Positions 43,486 to 55,228 are shown, numbered from the stretch's first letter. The stretch: 64,000 bases of DNA from SZAS-103 sp038226665 (GCA_038226665.1 JBBRQI010000001.1:124001-188000), one strand, 5' to 3'. Numbers and translations are program-made. Notes: generated by a model not told the origin, from the sequence alone.

Positions 43486-43632
43486 TCCTTGCAGCCTCTG
43501 CAGCTGATGCGCTGCTGATCCATGACACGCCCTGTGCCTTGCCACAGCGTTGCATGGCGACACTGTCTACAGCTTGAACCGAGGAAAGTCGGGTCGCAGC
43601 GGGTCGGGTGAGCAACAGACGATGAATGCGAT

Positions 43633-43658
43633 AAAAAAACCCGCCTACAGGCGGGTTT
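43633..43658 (-). terminator. Rho-independent terminator after tRNA-Cys
   Basis: On the minus strand, AAACCCGCC, a 4-base loop and GGCGGGTTT form a 9-bp stem followed by more T (43633-43636 are A on plus), giving a strong T tract. It lies 37 bases beyond the tRNA-Cys 3' end. Confidence 0.88.
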
Positions 43659-43694
43659 CAAGACGACTTCGAAATATCAACTTCGAAATATCGG

Positions 43695-43768
43695 TGGAGG
43701 CCGAGGTCGGAATCGAACCGGCGTACGCGGCTTTGCAGGCCGCTGCATGACCACTCTGCCACCCGGCC
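43695..43768 (-). tRNA. tRNA-Cys (anticodon GCA)
   Basis: The minus-strand cloverleaf has acceptor GGCCGGG, D arm GCAGAGTGGTCATGC and anticodon stem GCGGC/GCCGC. The anticodon loop is CTGCAAA (GCA at 43734-43736), and the T arm contains GTTCGATTC. The discriminator is T and CCA is encoded (43695-43697). Confidence 0.95.
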
Positions 43769-43856
43769 AGGGGTGTTTGATAAACTGTAAACGGACACTG
43801 CGTTGGCGTCGTATCCGTGATGCGCTGCTCGCACTAGAATACCGGGCGACCTTCTT

Positions 43857-43883
43857 AAAACAAAACCCCGGCGAACCGAGGTT
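43857..43883 (-). terminator. Rho-independent terminator after tRNA-Gly
   Basis: On the minus strand, AACCTCGG, the stable TTCG tetraloop and CCGGGGTT (one G-T wobble) form an 8-bp stem, followed by TTTTGTTTT. It lies 12 bases after the tRNA-Gly 3' end, so tRNA-Gly and tRNA-Cys appear to be separate transcription units. Confidence 0.85.
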
Positions 43884-43895
43884 TGTCGTCGAAAC

Positions 43896-43971
<76 letters not shown>

Positions 43972-44091
43972 GTGAACCGTTCATTTTACGGATTGACCCA
44001 TTTCTGTCAAGAATTACATGCCGGAATCCGCACGGTTTCGCGAGGTCGCATGTTCGGCATGGCGCAAAACCGTGGGCGCCCCGTGTGGGGG

Positions 44092-44664
44092 TCAATCGCC
44101 GCGCAGCGATGGCCATGCAGCGCGCAGGTAGCCGTATCCCGACATCAAGGTGAGCGCCGCAGCTACGCCAAGCAACAGCTCGCCGATGCGGAAAGTCGGC
44201 AAACCCCCGATGTCCTGCTGGTAAAGCAGGAGGCTGATCGCAACCATCTGCACGATCGTCTTGAGCTTGCCCAGCCATGCAACCTTGACCTTGCGCCCAT
44301 GCCCGACTTCCGCCATCCATTCGCGCAACGCCGAGATCGCGATCTCGCGGCCGATGATGACCGCCGCGAGCAATGTCATCCAGTGCGTCGGATATTTTTC
44401 GATGATCAACAACAAGGCAACCGTCACAGCGAGCTTGTCTGCGACCGGATCGAGAAACGCACCGAATGCGGAGAATTGGTTCCAGCGGCGCGCGATCCAG
44501 CCATCGGCCCAATCGGTCAATGCGCCGAGCACGAACACGAAGGTCGCCGCGAAGTTGGTCCATGGTTGCGGCAGATATGCATTCGGCAGGTAGAACACGA
44601 CCACAAGCACCGGGATCAACAGCATCCGGAACAAGGTCAGCATGGTCGGAATCGTGAGTTTCAT
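44092..44664 (-). CDS. pgsA: CDP-diacylglycerol-glycerol-3-phosphate 3-phosphatidyltransferase
   Basis: This 190-residue CDP-alcohol phosphatidyltransferase carries the family signature DWADGWIARRWNQFSAFGAFLDPVADK (about 51-77) with its Asp residues for Mg and CDP binding. About four or five hydrophobic segments follow. It makes phosphatidylglycerophosphate, the precursor of phosphatidylglycerol and cardiolipin, at the inner membrane. The start overlaps the uvrC stop (ATGA). The uvrC-pgsA-tRNA order is conserved in gammaproteobacteria. Confidence 0.95.
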   Translation of the reverse strand: MKLTIPTMLTLFRMLLIPVLVVVFYLPNAYLPQPWTNFAATFVFVLGALTDWADGWIARRWNQFSAFGAFLDPVADKLAVTVALLLIIEKYPTHWMTLLAAVIIGREIAISALREWMAEVGHGRKVKVAWLGKLKTIVQMVAISLLLYQQDIGGLPTFRIGELLLGVAAALTLMSGYGYLRAAWPSLRGD

Positions 44665-46586
44665 CGCGCATGCTCCGGCGATGCAACGCGGCCGCTTTCG
44701 CTCAGCCCGTGCAACGCCGCATAGATACGGCTGGCCAATGCGGCATCGATGCCGGCGACGCGCGCGATGTCCTCGACGCCTGCGTTCTTCAAGCCTGTGA
44801 GTCCGCCGAAATGACGCAACAGGCTCGCACGCCTGCGTGGTCCGATGCCGGGAATGTCCTCGAGGCTGCTGGTATCGCGTGCTTTCTGACGACGGCCACG
44901 ATGGCCGGTGATCGCGAAGCGGTGCGATTCATCGCGTAGTTGCTGGATCAATTGCAGCGCTGGCGATTCGGCGCCTGGCCGCGTTGTCGTTCCATCCGGA
45001 CGGATCAGGGTTTCGTCACCGGCGCGGCGCTCTTCGCCCTTGGCAACGCCGATCAGTTCGACGCCATGCACGCCGAGCTCACTGAGTACGTCCATCGCCT
45101 GCGCGAGTTGTCCCTGGCCGCCGTCGATCAACAGCACATCGGGCAGCACGGCTTCACGCACGGCGTTCGGGCGTACGTCAGCGCGCAAACCCGTGGTTTG
45201 CGAACGCGATTCATCACTCTGCCCGGCACCGCGGAACCGACGCTCGAGCACCTGCCGCATCGCGGCGTAATCGTCGCCAGGCGTTATCCCGGCGATGTTG
45301 TAGCGCCGATATTGCGCGCGCACTGGCCCCTCTGCATCGAACACCACGCACGATGCGACCGTCGCCTCGCCCATCGTGTGGCTGATGTCGAAACACTCCA
45401 TGCGTTTCGGCGGAGCATTCATGCCAAGCAATTCCTGCAGCGATTCGATGCGCGCGCGCTGGCTCGCGCTGCTGCCGATATGTTGCGCAAGCGCGAGCGC
45501 CGCGTTGCGTCTTGCGAGGTCGAGGTAACGCGCGCGATCGCCGCGCACGCTGGATTTGATCTCCACCTTGCGCCCACTCTGCTCCGACAATGCGGCCTCG
45601 AGCAATTCGCGATCATCCAGTGCGTGGGTCAAAACGATCTCGCGCGGCGGCCGCAACTCGATGTAGTACTGCGTGATGAATGCTGCCAGCACTTCATCCT
45701 CACCCGTCGCGCCATTGAGCTTCGGGAAAAACGCGCGCGTGCCGTGGTTCATGCCATTGCGGAACGCCAGCAGCAGCACGCAGGCGAGGCCTTGCGCGAG
45801 ATCGCATGCGAGCACGTCCATCTCGACTTCTTCGCCATCCACGTATTGGCGCGCCTGCACGTTGCGCACCGCGGAGACGAGATCACGCAATCGCGCGGCT
45901 TCCTCGAACGCAAGCGCGGCGCTGGCGCGTTCCATGTCGCTGGTCAATTCCTGCGCAAGCACATCGCTGCGGCCCTCAAGGAACATTCCTGCCTGGCGCA
46001 CGCTGTCGTCGTAGCGGCGCGGCTCGATCAAACCCACGCACGGCGCGCTGCAGCGGCCGATCTGGTGCTGCAGGCATGGCCGGCTGCGATTGCGGAACAC
46101 GCTGTCCTCGCAACTGCGCAGGCGGAACAGTTTCTGCATCAGGCTCAATGTTTCGCGCACCGCGCCAACGCTCGAATACGGCCCGAAATAGCGCCCTGCG
46201 AATCGTCGCGGGCCGCGATGGAACGCAACGCGGGGCCAGGTTTCCTGGGTCAGCACGATGTACGGGTAACTCTTGTCATCGCGCAGCATCACGTTGTAGC
46301 GCGGCTTGAGCGACTTGATCAGCTGGTTCTCGAGGATCAGCGCTTCGCTCGCGGTGCGGGTCGCGATGACCTCGACGCGCGCGATCTGCGCGACCATCGA
46401 CGCGATGCGCGGCGACTGCACGCTGCGGGTGAAGTAACTCGCCACGCGCTGGCGCAGAGATGCGGCTTTGCCGACGTACAGCACGCTGTCGTCGGCGGAA
46501 AACATGCGGTACACGCCGGGCGCGGTGGTCAGCCTGCGTGCAAACGCCCTGCCATCGAACGCCTGTCCATACTCCCCTTCAGTCAT
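44661..46586 (-). CDS. uvrC: UvrABC system protein C
   Basis: This 641-residue nucleotide-excision-repair endonuclease subunit has three parts. The N-terminal GIY-YIG domain (about 17-95) has PGVYRMFSADDSVLYVGKA. A UvrB-binding (UVR) motif lies near 205-245. The C-terminal RNase H-like nuclease has MECFDISHTMGEATVAS and LPDVLLIDGGQGQL, followed by a tandem helix-hairpin-helix (IPGIGPRRRASLLRHFGG, about 575-620). It cuts the damaged strand on both sides of a lesion with UvrA and UvrB. The start at 46586 overlaps the upstream stop (ATGA). Confidence 0.96.
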   Translation of the reverse strand: MTEGEYGQAFDGRAFARRLTTAPGVYRMFSADDSVLYVGKAASLRQRVASYFTRSVQSPRIASMVAQIARVEVIATRTASEALILENQLIKSLKPRYNVMLRDDKSYPYIVLTQETWPRVAFHRGPRRFAGRYFGPYSSVGAVRETLSLMQKLFRLRSCEDSVFRNRSRPCLQHQIGRCSAPCVGLIEPRRYDDSVRQAGMFLEGRSDVLAQELTSDMERASAALAFEEAARLRDLVSAVRNVQARQYVDGEEVEMDVLACDLAQGLACVLLLAFRNGMNHGTRAFFPKLNGATGEDEVLAAFITQYYIELRPPREIVLTHALDDRELLEAALSEQSGRKVEIKSSVRGDRARYLDLARRNAALALAQHIGSSASQRARIESLQELLGMNAPPKRMECFDISHTMGEATVASCVVFDAEGPVRAQYRRYNIAGITPGDDYAAMRQVLERRFRGAGQSDESRSQTTGLRADVRPNAVREAVLPDVLLIDGGQGQLAQAMDVLSELGVHGVELIGVAKGEERRAGDETLIRPDGTTTRPGAESPALQLIQQLRDESHRFAITGHRGRRQKARDTSSLEDIPGIGPRRRASLLRHFGGLTGLKNAGVEDIARVAGIDAALASRIYAALHGLSESGRVASPEHAR

Positions 46587-48004
46587 TCGCCCACCGGCAG
46601 CCGCCGCACTGCGCCGCTCGCGGTGTCGACGTGCAGGATCTCGTGCGCGTTGGTGTTGGCGATCCATAGTGCGCCACTCGTCGCCGCCATCGCGGTTGGG
46701 CACTGCAACTTGGCCTGGATGTCGAATCGCGCGAGTTCGCCGCCGCCGAGCTTGAGCTTGCGCACCGCATTGTTGTAACTGTCGAGGATCCACACATGCG
46801 CGGTGTCTGGATCCTTTGCAACGGCAAGCGGATATTGCAATCGTGTTTCAGCGCGCGAACCCACGACGTCGCCGAACTCGAACGGCCCCTGCCCTACCAA
46901 CGTCTGCACCTTGCCGCTGCCAATCTGCAAGGAGCGTATCGCCGAGGCGCCTGAGTCGGCGACGTAAAGCAGTGCATGCACCAATGCGAGCCCGGCCGGT
47001 TGCGCAAACGCGCTCTCGCGACCGTCGCCATCCACCAGGGCGTACGCGCCGGAACCGGCAATGTGCACGAGGCGGTTCTGCACGCGGTCCATGGCCCATA
47101 TCTGGTTGCAACCTGCCAGCGCGATGAAGACGCGATCCTCTGAAGCCGCGACCGACCACGGCTGGTTCAGCGACACGCTGCGACCAATGCTGGTTGCGCC
47201 ATCGAGAGGCTGGCCGGCACGACCGTTGCCGAGCAACGTCAGGACATCGCCGTCAGCGACCCGGATGCGGCGCAGTGCATGATTGCCGGTGTCGCAGACA
47301 TAGACGACATCGCGGCCGAGCGCGAGTCCGCGCGGACGGCGAAATCCCGCCGCACTGCCAAGACCATCGATGAAATCCGCAGGGCCGCCACCGAAACGGC
47401 GCAGGACGCGGCCCTCAAGGGTGCATTCAATCACTTCATCGTGACCGGTATCGGCTACGTACATCACGCGATCGCCAACGCAGATACCCGACGGAAACGC
47501 CAGCGGCATACCCGGAGTGGCGGGCTTTAGCAACGGTGGCGCCTGCCCTTCAAACACCTTGATCCCATCGGCGGAGATCAGAGTAGAGACCAGTTTTTCG
47601 AGCGCGTCGCGCTGCCGGTCGCCGACGATGAATTCGCGGATCACGCCAGCCGGGTCGATGACGACCGCCGTTGGCCATGCGGCGATGCCGTAATGCTGCC
47701 ACGCGACGAACCCGGGATCGTGGGCGACGCGCACGCCGACTTCGAGTTTGTCGCAGGTCTTGCGCACGAATTGCGGATCGCGCTCGGCATCGAACTTCGG
47801 GACGTGCACCGCGATTACCTGCAGTGCCCCGGCGTACTTGAGCTGGAGCAGGCGCAGATCTTCCAGCAAATTGTGGCTATAAGCCGAACCTGCGCTCCAG
47901 AACGCGACCACGGTGACATAACCGCGCAGCGCGGCCAGTGTGGTCGGGGCACAATTGATCCATTCCAGTCCGTGCGTCAGTTCCGGTGCGGGCTCATTGA
48001 GCAT
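46583..48004 (-). CDS. Thioredoxin-fold/NHL-repeat protein, NHLRC2-like
   Basis: This 473-residue protein has an N-terminal thioredoxin-like domain (about 1-150: VTVVAFWSAGSAYSHNLLED, then YGIAAWPTAVVIDPAG with the cis-Pro). An NHL beta-propeller (about 160-473) follows, with repeats such as YVADTGHDEVIE, YVCDTGNHALRRI, YVADSGASAIRSL and WILDSYNNAVRKL. The order matches NHLRC2. The usual CxxC region reads SAGSAYS, with no Cys, so it should not be a redox enzyme. No signal peptide is visible. It is coupled to uvrC; its role is unknown. Confidence 0.82.
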   Translation of the reverse strand: MLNEPAPELTHGLEWINCAPTTLAALRGYVTVVAFWSAGSAYSHNLLEDLRLLQLKYAGALQVIAVHVPKFDAERDPQFVRKTCDKLEVGVRVAHDPGFVAWQHYGIAAWPTAVVIDPAGVIREFIVGDRQRDALEKLVSTLISADGIKVFEGQAPPLLKPATPGMPLAFPSGICVGDRVMYVADTGHDEVIECTLEGRVLRRFGGGPADFIDGLGSAAGFRRPRGLALGRDVVYVCDTGNHALRRIRVADGDVLTLLGNGRAGQPLDGATSIGRSVSLNQPWSVAASEDRVFIALAGCNQIWAMDRVQNRLVHIAGSGAYALVDGDGRESAFAQPAGLALVHALLYVADSGASAIRSLQIGSGKVQTLVGQGPFEFGDVVGSRAETRLQYPLAVAKDPDTAHVWILDSYNNAVRKLKLGGGELARFDIQAKLQCPTAMAATSGALWIANTNAHEILHVDTASGAVRRLPVGE

Positions 48005-48037
48005 GGCGAGTTCCAGGGCCGGCGGGCCGATGAACCA

Positions 48038-48811
48038 TTATGCGGCAGATAGCGCTGCGATCAATCCTTCGGCACGCGCGAGATCGGCCTCGGTATCGAC
48101 CCCGGGCGGAAACGCGACCGGTGTGACCGCGACCGCGATGCGTGCACCGGCTTCAAGCATACGCAATTGTTCCAGCGCCTCGATGCGCTCCAGCCTGCCC
48201 TGCGGCATCGCGGCAAAGCGGCGCAGGAATCCAGCCCGATACGCGTAGATGCCGATATGCCGCAGCCAGCCATCGGCAAGCGTACCGATCCGCTCGCGCA
48301 CGAAGCGGTCGCGATCCCACGGCAAAGGCGCGCGGCTGAAATACAGCGCATCGCCGTTCGCCGCACGCACGACTTTCACCGCGTTCGGATCGAACAATGT
48401 CTCCACCTCGTCGATCGGTGCGCCCAACGTCGCCATCTCGGCACCGGACTCGGCAAGGCAGGCAGCCACTGCGCGAATCCCCTCCGGCGGCGCGAACGGC
48501 TCGTCGCCCTGCAAATTCACCACGATGCGTGCATCGTCCCAGCCCAGCTGTGCCGCGCATTCGGCCAGGCGATCGGTGCCGGATGCATGATCGGCGCGCG
48601 TCATGCAGACGCTGACTCCGCGACCGGCAAGCGCATCGGCAATGCGCACATCGTCGGTCGCGACGATCACATCATCCGCGCCTGCAGCAAGCGCACGCCG
48701 CACAACGTGCAACACGAGTGGTTCGCCAGCAAGCAATCGCAATGGCTTCCCCGGCAGGCGCGACGCGCCCATGCGCGCGGGGATGGCGACTGTAAAGCGC
48801 TGCGTGTTCAT
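48038..48811 (-). CDS. kdsB: CMP-KDO synthetase (3-deoxy-manno-octulosonate cytidylyltransferase)
   Basis: This 257-residue protein starts with VAIPARMGASRLPGKPLRLL, the CTP-binding loop. It has ATDDVRIADA, MTRADHASGTDRLAE and VNLQGDEPFAPPE, all characteristic of KdsB. It activates KDO with CTP for lipid A-core assembly in the cytoplasm. Its start overlaps the lpxK stop (ATGA), making it the last gene of the envelope operon. Confidence 0.95.
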   Translation of the reverse strand: MNTQRFTVAIPARMGASRLPGKPLRLLAGEPLVLHVVRRALAAGADDVIVATDDVRIADALAGRGVSVCMTRADHASGTDRLAECAAQLGWDDARIVVNLQGDEPFAPPEGIRAVAACLAESGAEMATLGAPIDEVETLFDPNAVKVVRAANGDALYFSRAPLPWDRDRFVRERIGTLADGWLRHIGIYAYRAGFLRRFAAMPQGRLERIEALEQLRMLEAGARIAVAVTPVAFPPGVDTEADLARAEGLIAALSAA

Positions 48812-49796
48812 CGCATGCCTCCCGCGCGCGCCGGGAGGCGCCGCGACAATTCAGCAAAGAAGCCATCATCGAAATCGGCGCGCACTGCCAGCATCCAACT
48901 GCCGGCTGGCACCAACGCGGCGCATTTCACCCAGTCTTTTTCAGTCATCACGATCGGCAACGCTTCCTCGAATTGCAGGTCCGGCGCACTGTACGCATGG
49001 TGATCGCCGAAGGCATGTTCGACCGGCACAAGACCATGCGCGCGCAGCGCGTGGAAAAACCTTTGCGGATTGCCGATGCCTGCAATCGCATGCACGCGCC
49101 GGCCGCGCAATGCTTCCAGCGGCTGCGTACGATCATCGTTCCCGGACAGCGTCCCACCCTGCAAGCGCAATGCCCATTCCCCGGCGCCTGCAACGCCGCC
49201 ATTGACCGCATGCAAGTCGCAAGCTGTCGCGCGCGCGATCGGCTCGCGCAACGGCCCAGCCGGCAGCAACCGTGCGTTGCCGTAACGGCGTTCGCCATCG
49301 ATCACTTCGATCTCGACATCGCGGTGCAAGCGATAGTGCTGCAGCCCATCGTCGGCGATCACGAGGTCGCAGCCCAGATCGACAACGCGGCGTGCGGCCG
49401 CGACGCGATCGGCATCGACAACCACCGGCACGTTGCAACGCTGCGCGACCAGTACCGGTTCGTCGCCGCCATCGAGTGCATTCGTGTTCGCATCGACCAC
49501 GACCTGCCCCCGCGATGTCCTGCCGTAACCGCGACTGACCACGCCGGGCTTCCATCCCTGCGTACGCAAGTGTTCGACCAGCGCGATCACCGTCGGCGTC
49601 TTGCCGCTGCCGCCGACGGTGATGTTGCCGACCACGATCACTGGAACTCCGACGCGATGCACGCGCAACCAGCCGCGTCGATACGCGATTCGTCGGAGTC
49701 GTATGATCGAGCCGTAAATCGCAGCCAGCGCACGCAATGCGAAACCCGGCTTGCGTGTGCCGTACCAGCGCGCCTCCAACCAATCGCGCGTTGCGC

Positions 49797-49800
<4 letters not shown>
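48808..49800 (-). CDS. lpxK: Tetraacyldisaccharide 4'-kinase
   Basis: This 330-residue enzyme phosphorylates the lipid A disaccharide precursor at the 4' position using ATP, on the inner face of the inner membrane. An N-terminal hydrophobic helix is followed by Walker A VVGNITVGGSGKTPTVIAL (about 55-73). VSRGYGRTSRG, VIADDGLQHYRLHRDVEI and IGNPQRFF follow, with TEKDWVKCA near the C-terminus. The GTG start overlaps the msbA stop (GTGA). Confidence 0.95.
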
Positions 49801-51566
<1,766 letters not shown>

Positions 51567-51671
51567 CGTGGCATTCCCTGCAAACACGTGGTCACCGCCT
51601 CAGTTCCTGCGCAGTCGCGATCGACTGCTTTTCCAGACTCCGCCAGCCGAACGCTTCCAGCGCGCAGTTGT

Positions 51672-52097
51672 TCATCGCTTCACTTCCGGCGTGGTCGCGA
51701 TGGACACTTTTTCGAAACCCAGTCCGCCGAGCGCTTCGAGCGCAGTCACCACGGCCTGGTGCTGGCTGCGCGCGTCGGCGCTGAGCACCACCGGCAGGTC
51801 GCGACGCTCGCCCGCGGAACGTTCGATCGCCGCGCGCAGCGAAGCGACATCGCGTTCGGTCACTTCGTCCTTGCCGACGTAGTAATGCCCTTCGGCATCG
51901 ATGGTGATCGTGACCGGCGACACCTGCTCGGCCGTGTTCGGCGCACCGGCCTGCGGCAGTTGCAGCTTCAGGCCGCTGTGGTGGTTGAAGCTGGTGGTGA
52001 CCACGAGGAAGATGATCAGGCAGAACACCACGTCCACCAGCGAGATCAGGTTGATCTCCGGCTCATCGACCGCTGAATGCCCGCCGCCGAGTTTCAT
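51672..52097 (-). CDS. exbD: ExbD/TolR-family biopolymer transport protein
   Basis: This 141-residue protein has one N-terminal transmembrane helix (about 17-37, ISLVDVVFCLIIFLVVTTSF) carrying the conserved Asp of the proton path. A periplasmic domain follows (VTITIDAEGHYYVGKDEV). It forms a proton-driven motor with the ExbB-like protein just upstream. A good ribosome site (GGAGGA) precedes the start. The placement before msbA/lpxK is a known xanthomonad and pseudomonad arrangement; the partner receptor or substrate is not shown. Confidence 0.9.
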   Translation of the reverse strand: MKLGGGHSAVDEPEINLISLVDVVFCLIIFLVVTTSFNHHSGLKLQLPQAGAPNTAEQVSPVTITIDAEGHYYVGKDEVTERDVASLRAAIERSAGERRDLPVVLSADARSQHQAVVTALEALGGLGFEKVSIATTPEVKR

Positions 52098-52107
52098 CGT
52101 GTCCTCC

Positions 52108-52824
52108 TCATCCGACGCTCTTGCGCGCGCGCGGTGCGGTGCGCTTGCGTGGTGCCTGTGGCACAGGTGCAAGCGCACCGGCATCCGGTTCGGGTGCGTG
52201 AGCCATATCGGGCGCATCGTCGACATGCTCGTCGAGCGTATCCAGCAAGTGCATCGCTTGCTGTTCCATCTCGACCACGTAATCGGCGATGCGACCGCGC
52301 AGGTAGCGATGGAACATCAGCGCCGGAATCGCCAGGCACAAACCGCCCGCCGTGCTGATCAGCGCCTGGCCGATGCCGCCGGCGAGCTGGTTCGCATCGC
52401 CGATGCCTTTCTGCAAGATCTCGAGGAACATGCGGATCATGCCGAACACCGTGCCGAGCAGGCCGAGCAGCGGGCCGACTGAGGCGATGCTGCCGAGCGT
52501 GTTCATGAAGCGCTCCATGCGATGCACCACATGCCGACCGACGTCCTCGATGCGTTCCTTGATCTGTTCGCGCGGGCGATTGCGCACGTCGAGTGCGGCG
52601 GCGAGCAATTCGCCGAGCGGTGAATTGTTGCGCAGCACTTCGATGTGCGCCGGGTTGAGCTGGCGCGTCGCCGCCCACTCGCGCACTTCCAGGCCCAGCC
52701 CCGTCGGCAGCACGGCCTTGCGACGCAGCGTCCAGAAGCGTTCGATGATGATGGCCACGGCCACCACCGACAGCAACGCGATCGGCAACATGATCCAGCC
52801 GCCGGCTTTCAGGAATTCCAGCAC
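52108..52824 (-). CDS. exbB: ExbB/TolQ-family motor protein
   Basis: This 238-residue MotA/TolQ/ExbB proton-channel protein has transmembrane helices at about 9-27, about 110-135 (GSIASVGPLLGLLGTVFGMI) and about 150-175. A long cytoplasmic loop lies between the first two. A Pro/Ala/Arg-rich tail follows from about residue 205, longer than usual. The GTG start follows GAGGTGA. It powers the adjacent ExbD protein. Confidence 0.9.
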   Translation of the reverse strand: MLEFLKAGGWIMLPIALLSVVAVAIIIERFWTLRRKAVLPTGLGLEVREWAATRQLNPAHIEVLRNNSPLGELLAAALDVRNRPREQIKERIEDVGRHVVHRMERFMNTLGSIASVGPLLGLLGTVFGMIRMFLEILQKGIGDANQLAGGIGQALISTAGGLCLAIPALMFHRYLRGRIADYVVEMEQQAMHLLDTLDEHVDDAPDMAHAPEPDAGALAPVPQAPRKRTAPRARKSVG

Positions 52825-52828
52825 GAGC

Positions 52829-55228
52829 TCACCTCGATTTTGGTACTTCGGCTAGTTTAGCCGATGGCGCTGCAGGCTCGTGCCAGAAACGCAACAACCG
52901 TTCGCGGGTGCGCTCGACGACATGCGCGCCGGTTGCATCCAGTCGGACGCGTACGAGCCCGTCGCTGGCGCTGTCTTCGAGCGCAATGCCCTGCGCGACA
53001 TAGCGTTTCACGACATCGGGATTCGGCAGCCCGAAGCGGTTGTCCTGCCCGACCGAAATCAGCGCGAGCCTTGGGTGCACGGCCTGCAAGAACGAAAGGG
53101 TCGACGAGGTTTTGCTGCCGTGGTGCGGAGCGATCAGGAGATCGGCGCGCAGCAACTCCGGCTGTTCGCGGACCAATTGTTCGCGCACCAGCCTTTCCTC
53201 GATCACTTCCTCGATATCGGCCGGAAGCAACGCAGCCCAGCCCGGACCGCTGATCCGCAACACGCAGCCACTGTCGTTTTTCAGGTATGGAAAATACTGC
53301 GGCGGATGCAGGAAGCGAAAGGTCACGCCATCCCAGTTCCATGCTGCGTCTTTCAAGCACGGTTGATAGTCCTGTCCCTTCGGCCAGCCTGCTGGCGCGT
53401 AACGCAGCGCAACGGGATATCCGCGGCGCACGGAATCGGCGCCACCGGAATGATCGTTGTCGCCGTGGCTGATCACCAGCGCATCCAGTTTGCGCACGCC
53501 GAATGCATGCATCGTCGGCACGACCGCCGCCTCACCGAGATCGAGTCCACCTTCGAAGGCCGGACCGGCGTCGAACAACAACGCGTGATGCTGCGTGCGC
53601 ACCAGCAGCGACAAGCCTTGGCCGACATCGATCATCGCCAGATCAGCAGTGCCTGCCGGAATCGGCGCAATCCGCGGCCACAGCAGCGGCAACCACAACA
53701 GCAGCGCGAGCGGCTTGCCTGGAATGCCTCGCGGCAGCAGCAGCCAGAACGCGCCGGTCAAGGCCATGATCAATGCAAGCGCGCTCGGCTCCGGCAACCA
53801 GATCAACGCGCCCTGCCATCGCGACACCTGCGTCAGCACCCACCACAACGCATCCATCGCGTGCGCAGCGAACTGCAAGATCCATGCGCCGAGGCCTGGA
53901 AACACCAGATCCACCGCGAGTCCGATCAACGACAGCGGCGTCACGATCAGCGCGAAGCCGGGAATGCCGATCAGATTCGTCAACGGCGAAACCAGCGAAG
54001 CCTGCCCGAAGAACCACACCGTCAACGGCAGCAGGCCCAGCGACACGATGCCCTGCCCGCCGACGAACACGCGCATGCGTCCGCGCGGCGCGTCGTGCGG
54101 CAGGCACCACAGCAGCCACGCCACTCCGGCGAACGACAACCAGAATCCCGCCGCGAGCATCGACAAGGGATCGGCGATCAACATTGCAAGCAATGCCAAG
54201 GCGAGCGCATCGGGCACCGACGTCGGCCGTCGCCAGACGCGTGCGAGCAGAGCCGCGACGATCATCAACAGCGTGCGAATCGTCGGCAACTCGAAACCGG
54301 TCATCGCCGCGTAGCCGAAGCCGAACAACAGCGCCATCACCGGCTGCGCCTGCGGTCGTGGCCAGCGCAGCCCGAGCGACGGGAACAGCCAATAGATCAA
54401 CCACGCGATCAACGCGCCGAAACTCGCGACGATGCCGACGTGAAAGCCCGAGATCGCGACCTGGTGATTGAGACCGGTCGCGCGCAATGTTTCCCAGTCG
54501 GATTCGGTGAGATAACGCGTGTCGCCGAGTGCAAGCGCGCGGATGAAACGCGAACTCGGCGACTGCACGGCATCTGCGATCCGCGCTGACCAGCGTGCGC
54601 GCAACGCATCGATGGTCGATGCCGTGCCGAGTTTGCGTGCTGTTTCCGGGCTGCGCACGTAACCCGTCGCGGCGATGCGCCGTTCAAGCGCGAGTTCCTC
54701 GAAATCGAAGCCGCCCGGATCGAGCACTCCGCGCGGGCGTCGCAGCTTGACCAGCAATTTCCAACGCTCGCCGGGTTCCACGTCGACGTTCGTTCGATAC
54801 CAGCCGAGGCGCAGATGCCGGTTCGCGAGCGCAGCGGGGTTGCCTTCACGATCAGTGATGAAATCGAAACGCAAATCGCCATTGGAGCGCTGCGGCAGAT
54901 TGTCGACCTGCCCGATCACGGTGACGTCATGCCCGACGACATCGGCAGGCACGCGCACCGACAACGCATGGCCGCCCTGGATGCAGGCCCAGGCAACACC
55001 GAACAGCAGCGTGCCGATCCAGCGCCAGCGTCGCAACACGATCCACGCGATCAATCCAGCGACGCCCAACAGAATGCTGAGCCACAGCGCAGGCAATGCC
55101 CGCAGCTGCATTGCGAGGAGGACGCCAGTCGTTAACGCAGCGGCGCAGGCAATGCCGAACGGCGGGATAGGCGATCTGGCAGGCGGTTCTGCACTCCCTT
55201 TAGTCGAACGCGGATCGGCGTAGCGCAC
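52829..55228 (-). CDS. comEC: DNA internalisation protein ComEC/Rec2
   Basis: The protein is about 799 residues. It has an N-terminal helical and OB-like part (about 30-200), then the competence membrane domain (about 225-510) with ALALGDTRYLTESDWETLRA and ATGLNHQVAISGFHVGIVAS. The C-terminal metallo-beta-lactamase domain (about 520-770) has AMIDVGQGLSLLVRT, SHGDNDHSGG and IAPHHGSKTS. It forms the inner-membrane channel for single-stranded DNA uptake. The MBL metal residues are intact. The start is GTG at 55228 or TTG at 55231, right after the lolD stop. Confidence 0.93.
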   Translation of the reverse strand: MRYADPRSTKGSAEPPARSPIPPFGIACAAALTTGVLLAMQLRALPALWLSILLGVAGLIAWIVLRRWRWIGTLLFGVAWACIQGGHALSVRVPADVVGHDVTVIGQVDNLPQRSNGDLRFDFITDREGNPAALANRHLRLGWYRTNVDVEPGERWKLLVKLRRPRGVLDPGGFDFEELALERRIAATGYVRSPETARKLGTASTIDALRARWSARIADAVQSPSSRFIRALALGDTRYLTESDWETLRATGLNHQVAISGFHVGIVASFGALIAWLIYWLFPSLGLRWPRPQAQPVMALLFGFGYAAMTGFELPTIRTLLMIVAALLARVWRRPTSVPDALALALLAMLIADPLSMLAAGFWLSFAGVAWLLWCLPHDAPRGRMRVFVGGQGIVSLGLLPLTVWFFGQASLVSPLTNLIGIPGFALIVTPLSLIGLAVDLVFPGLGAWILQFAAHAMDALWWVLTQVSRWQGALIWLPEPSALALIMALTGAFWLLLPRGIPGKPLALLLWLPLLWPRIAPIPAGTADLAMIDVGQGLSLLVRTQHHALLFDAGPAFEGGLDLGEAAVVPTMHAFGVRKLDALVISHGDNDHSGGADSVRRGYPVALRYAPAGWPKGQDYQPCLKDAAWNWDGVTFRFLHPPQYFPYLKNDSGCVLRISGPGWAALLPADIEEVIEERLVREQLVREQPELLRADLLIAPHHGSKTSSTLSFLQAVHPRLALISVGQDNRFGLPNPDVVKRYVAQGIALEDSASDGLVRVRLDATGAHVVERTRERLLRFWHEPAAPSAKLAEVPKSR

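Noticed and set aside
44940..46778. A 612-codon plus-strand open frame opposite uvrC
   Set aside because: UvrC is unmistakable on the other strand; the frame has no recognisable domain.
52880..54589. A 569-codon plus-strand open frame opposite comEC
   Set aside because: It is a Gln/Arg-rich shadow with no domain, antisense to a clear ComEC.
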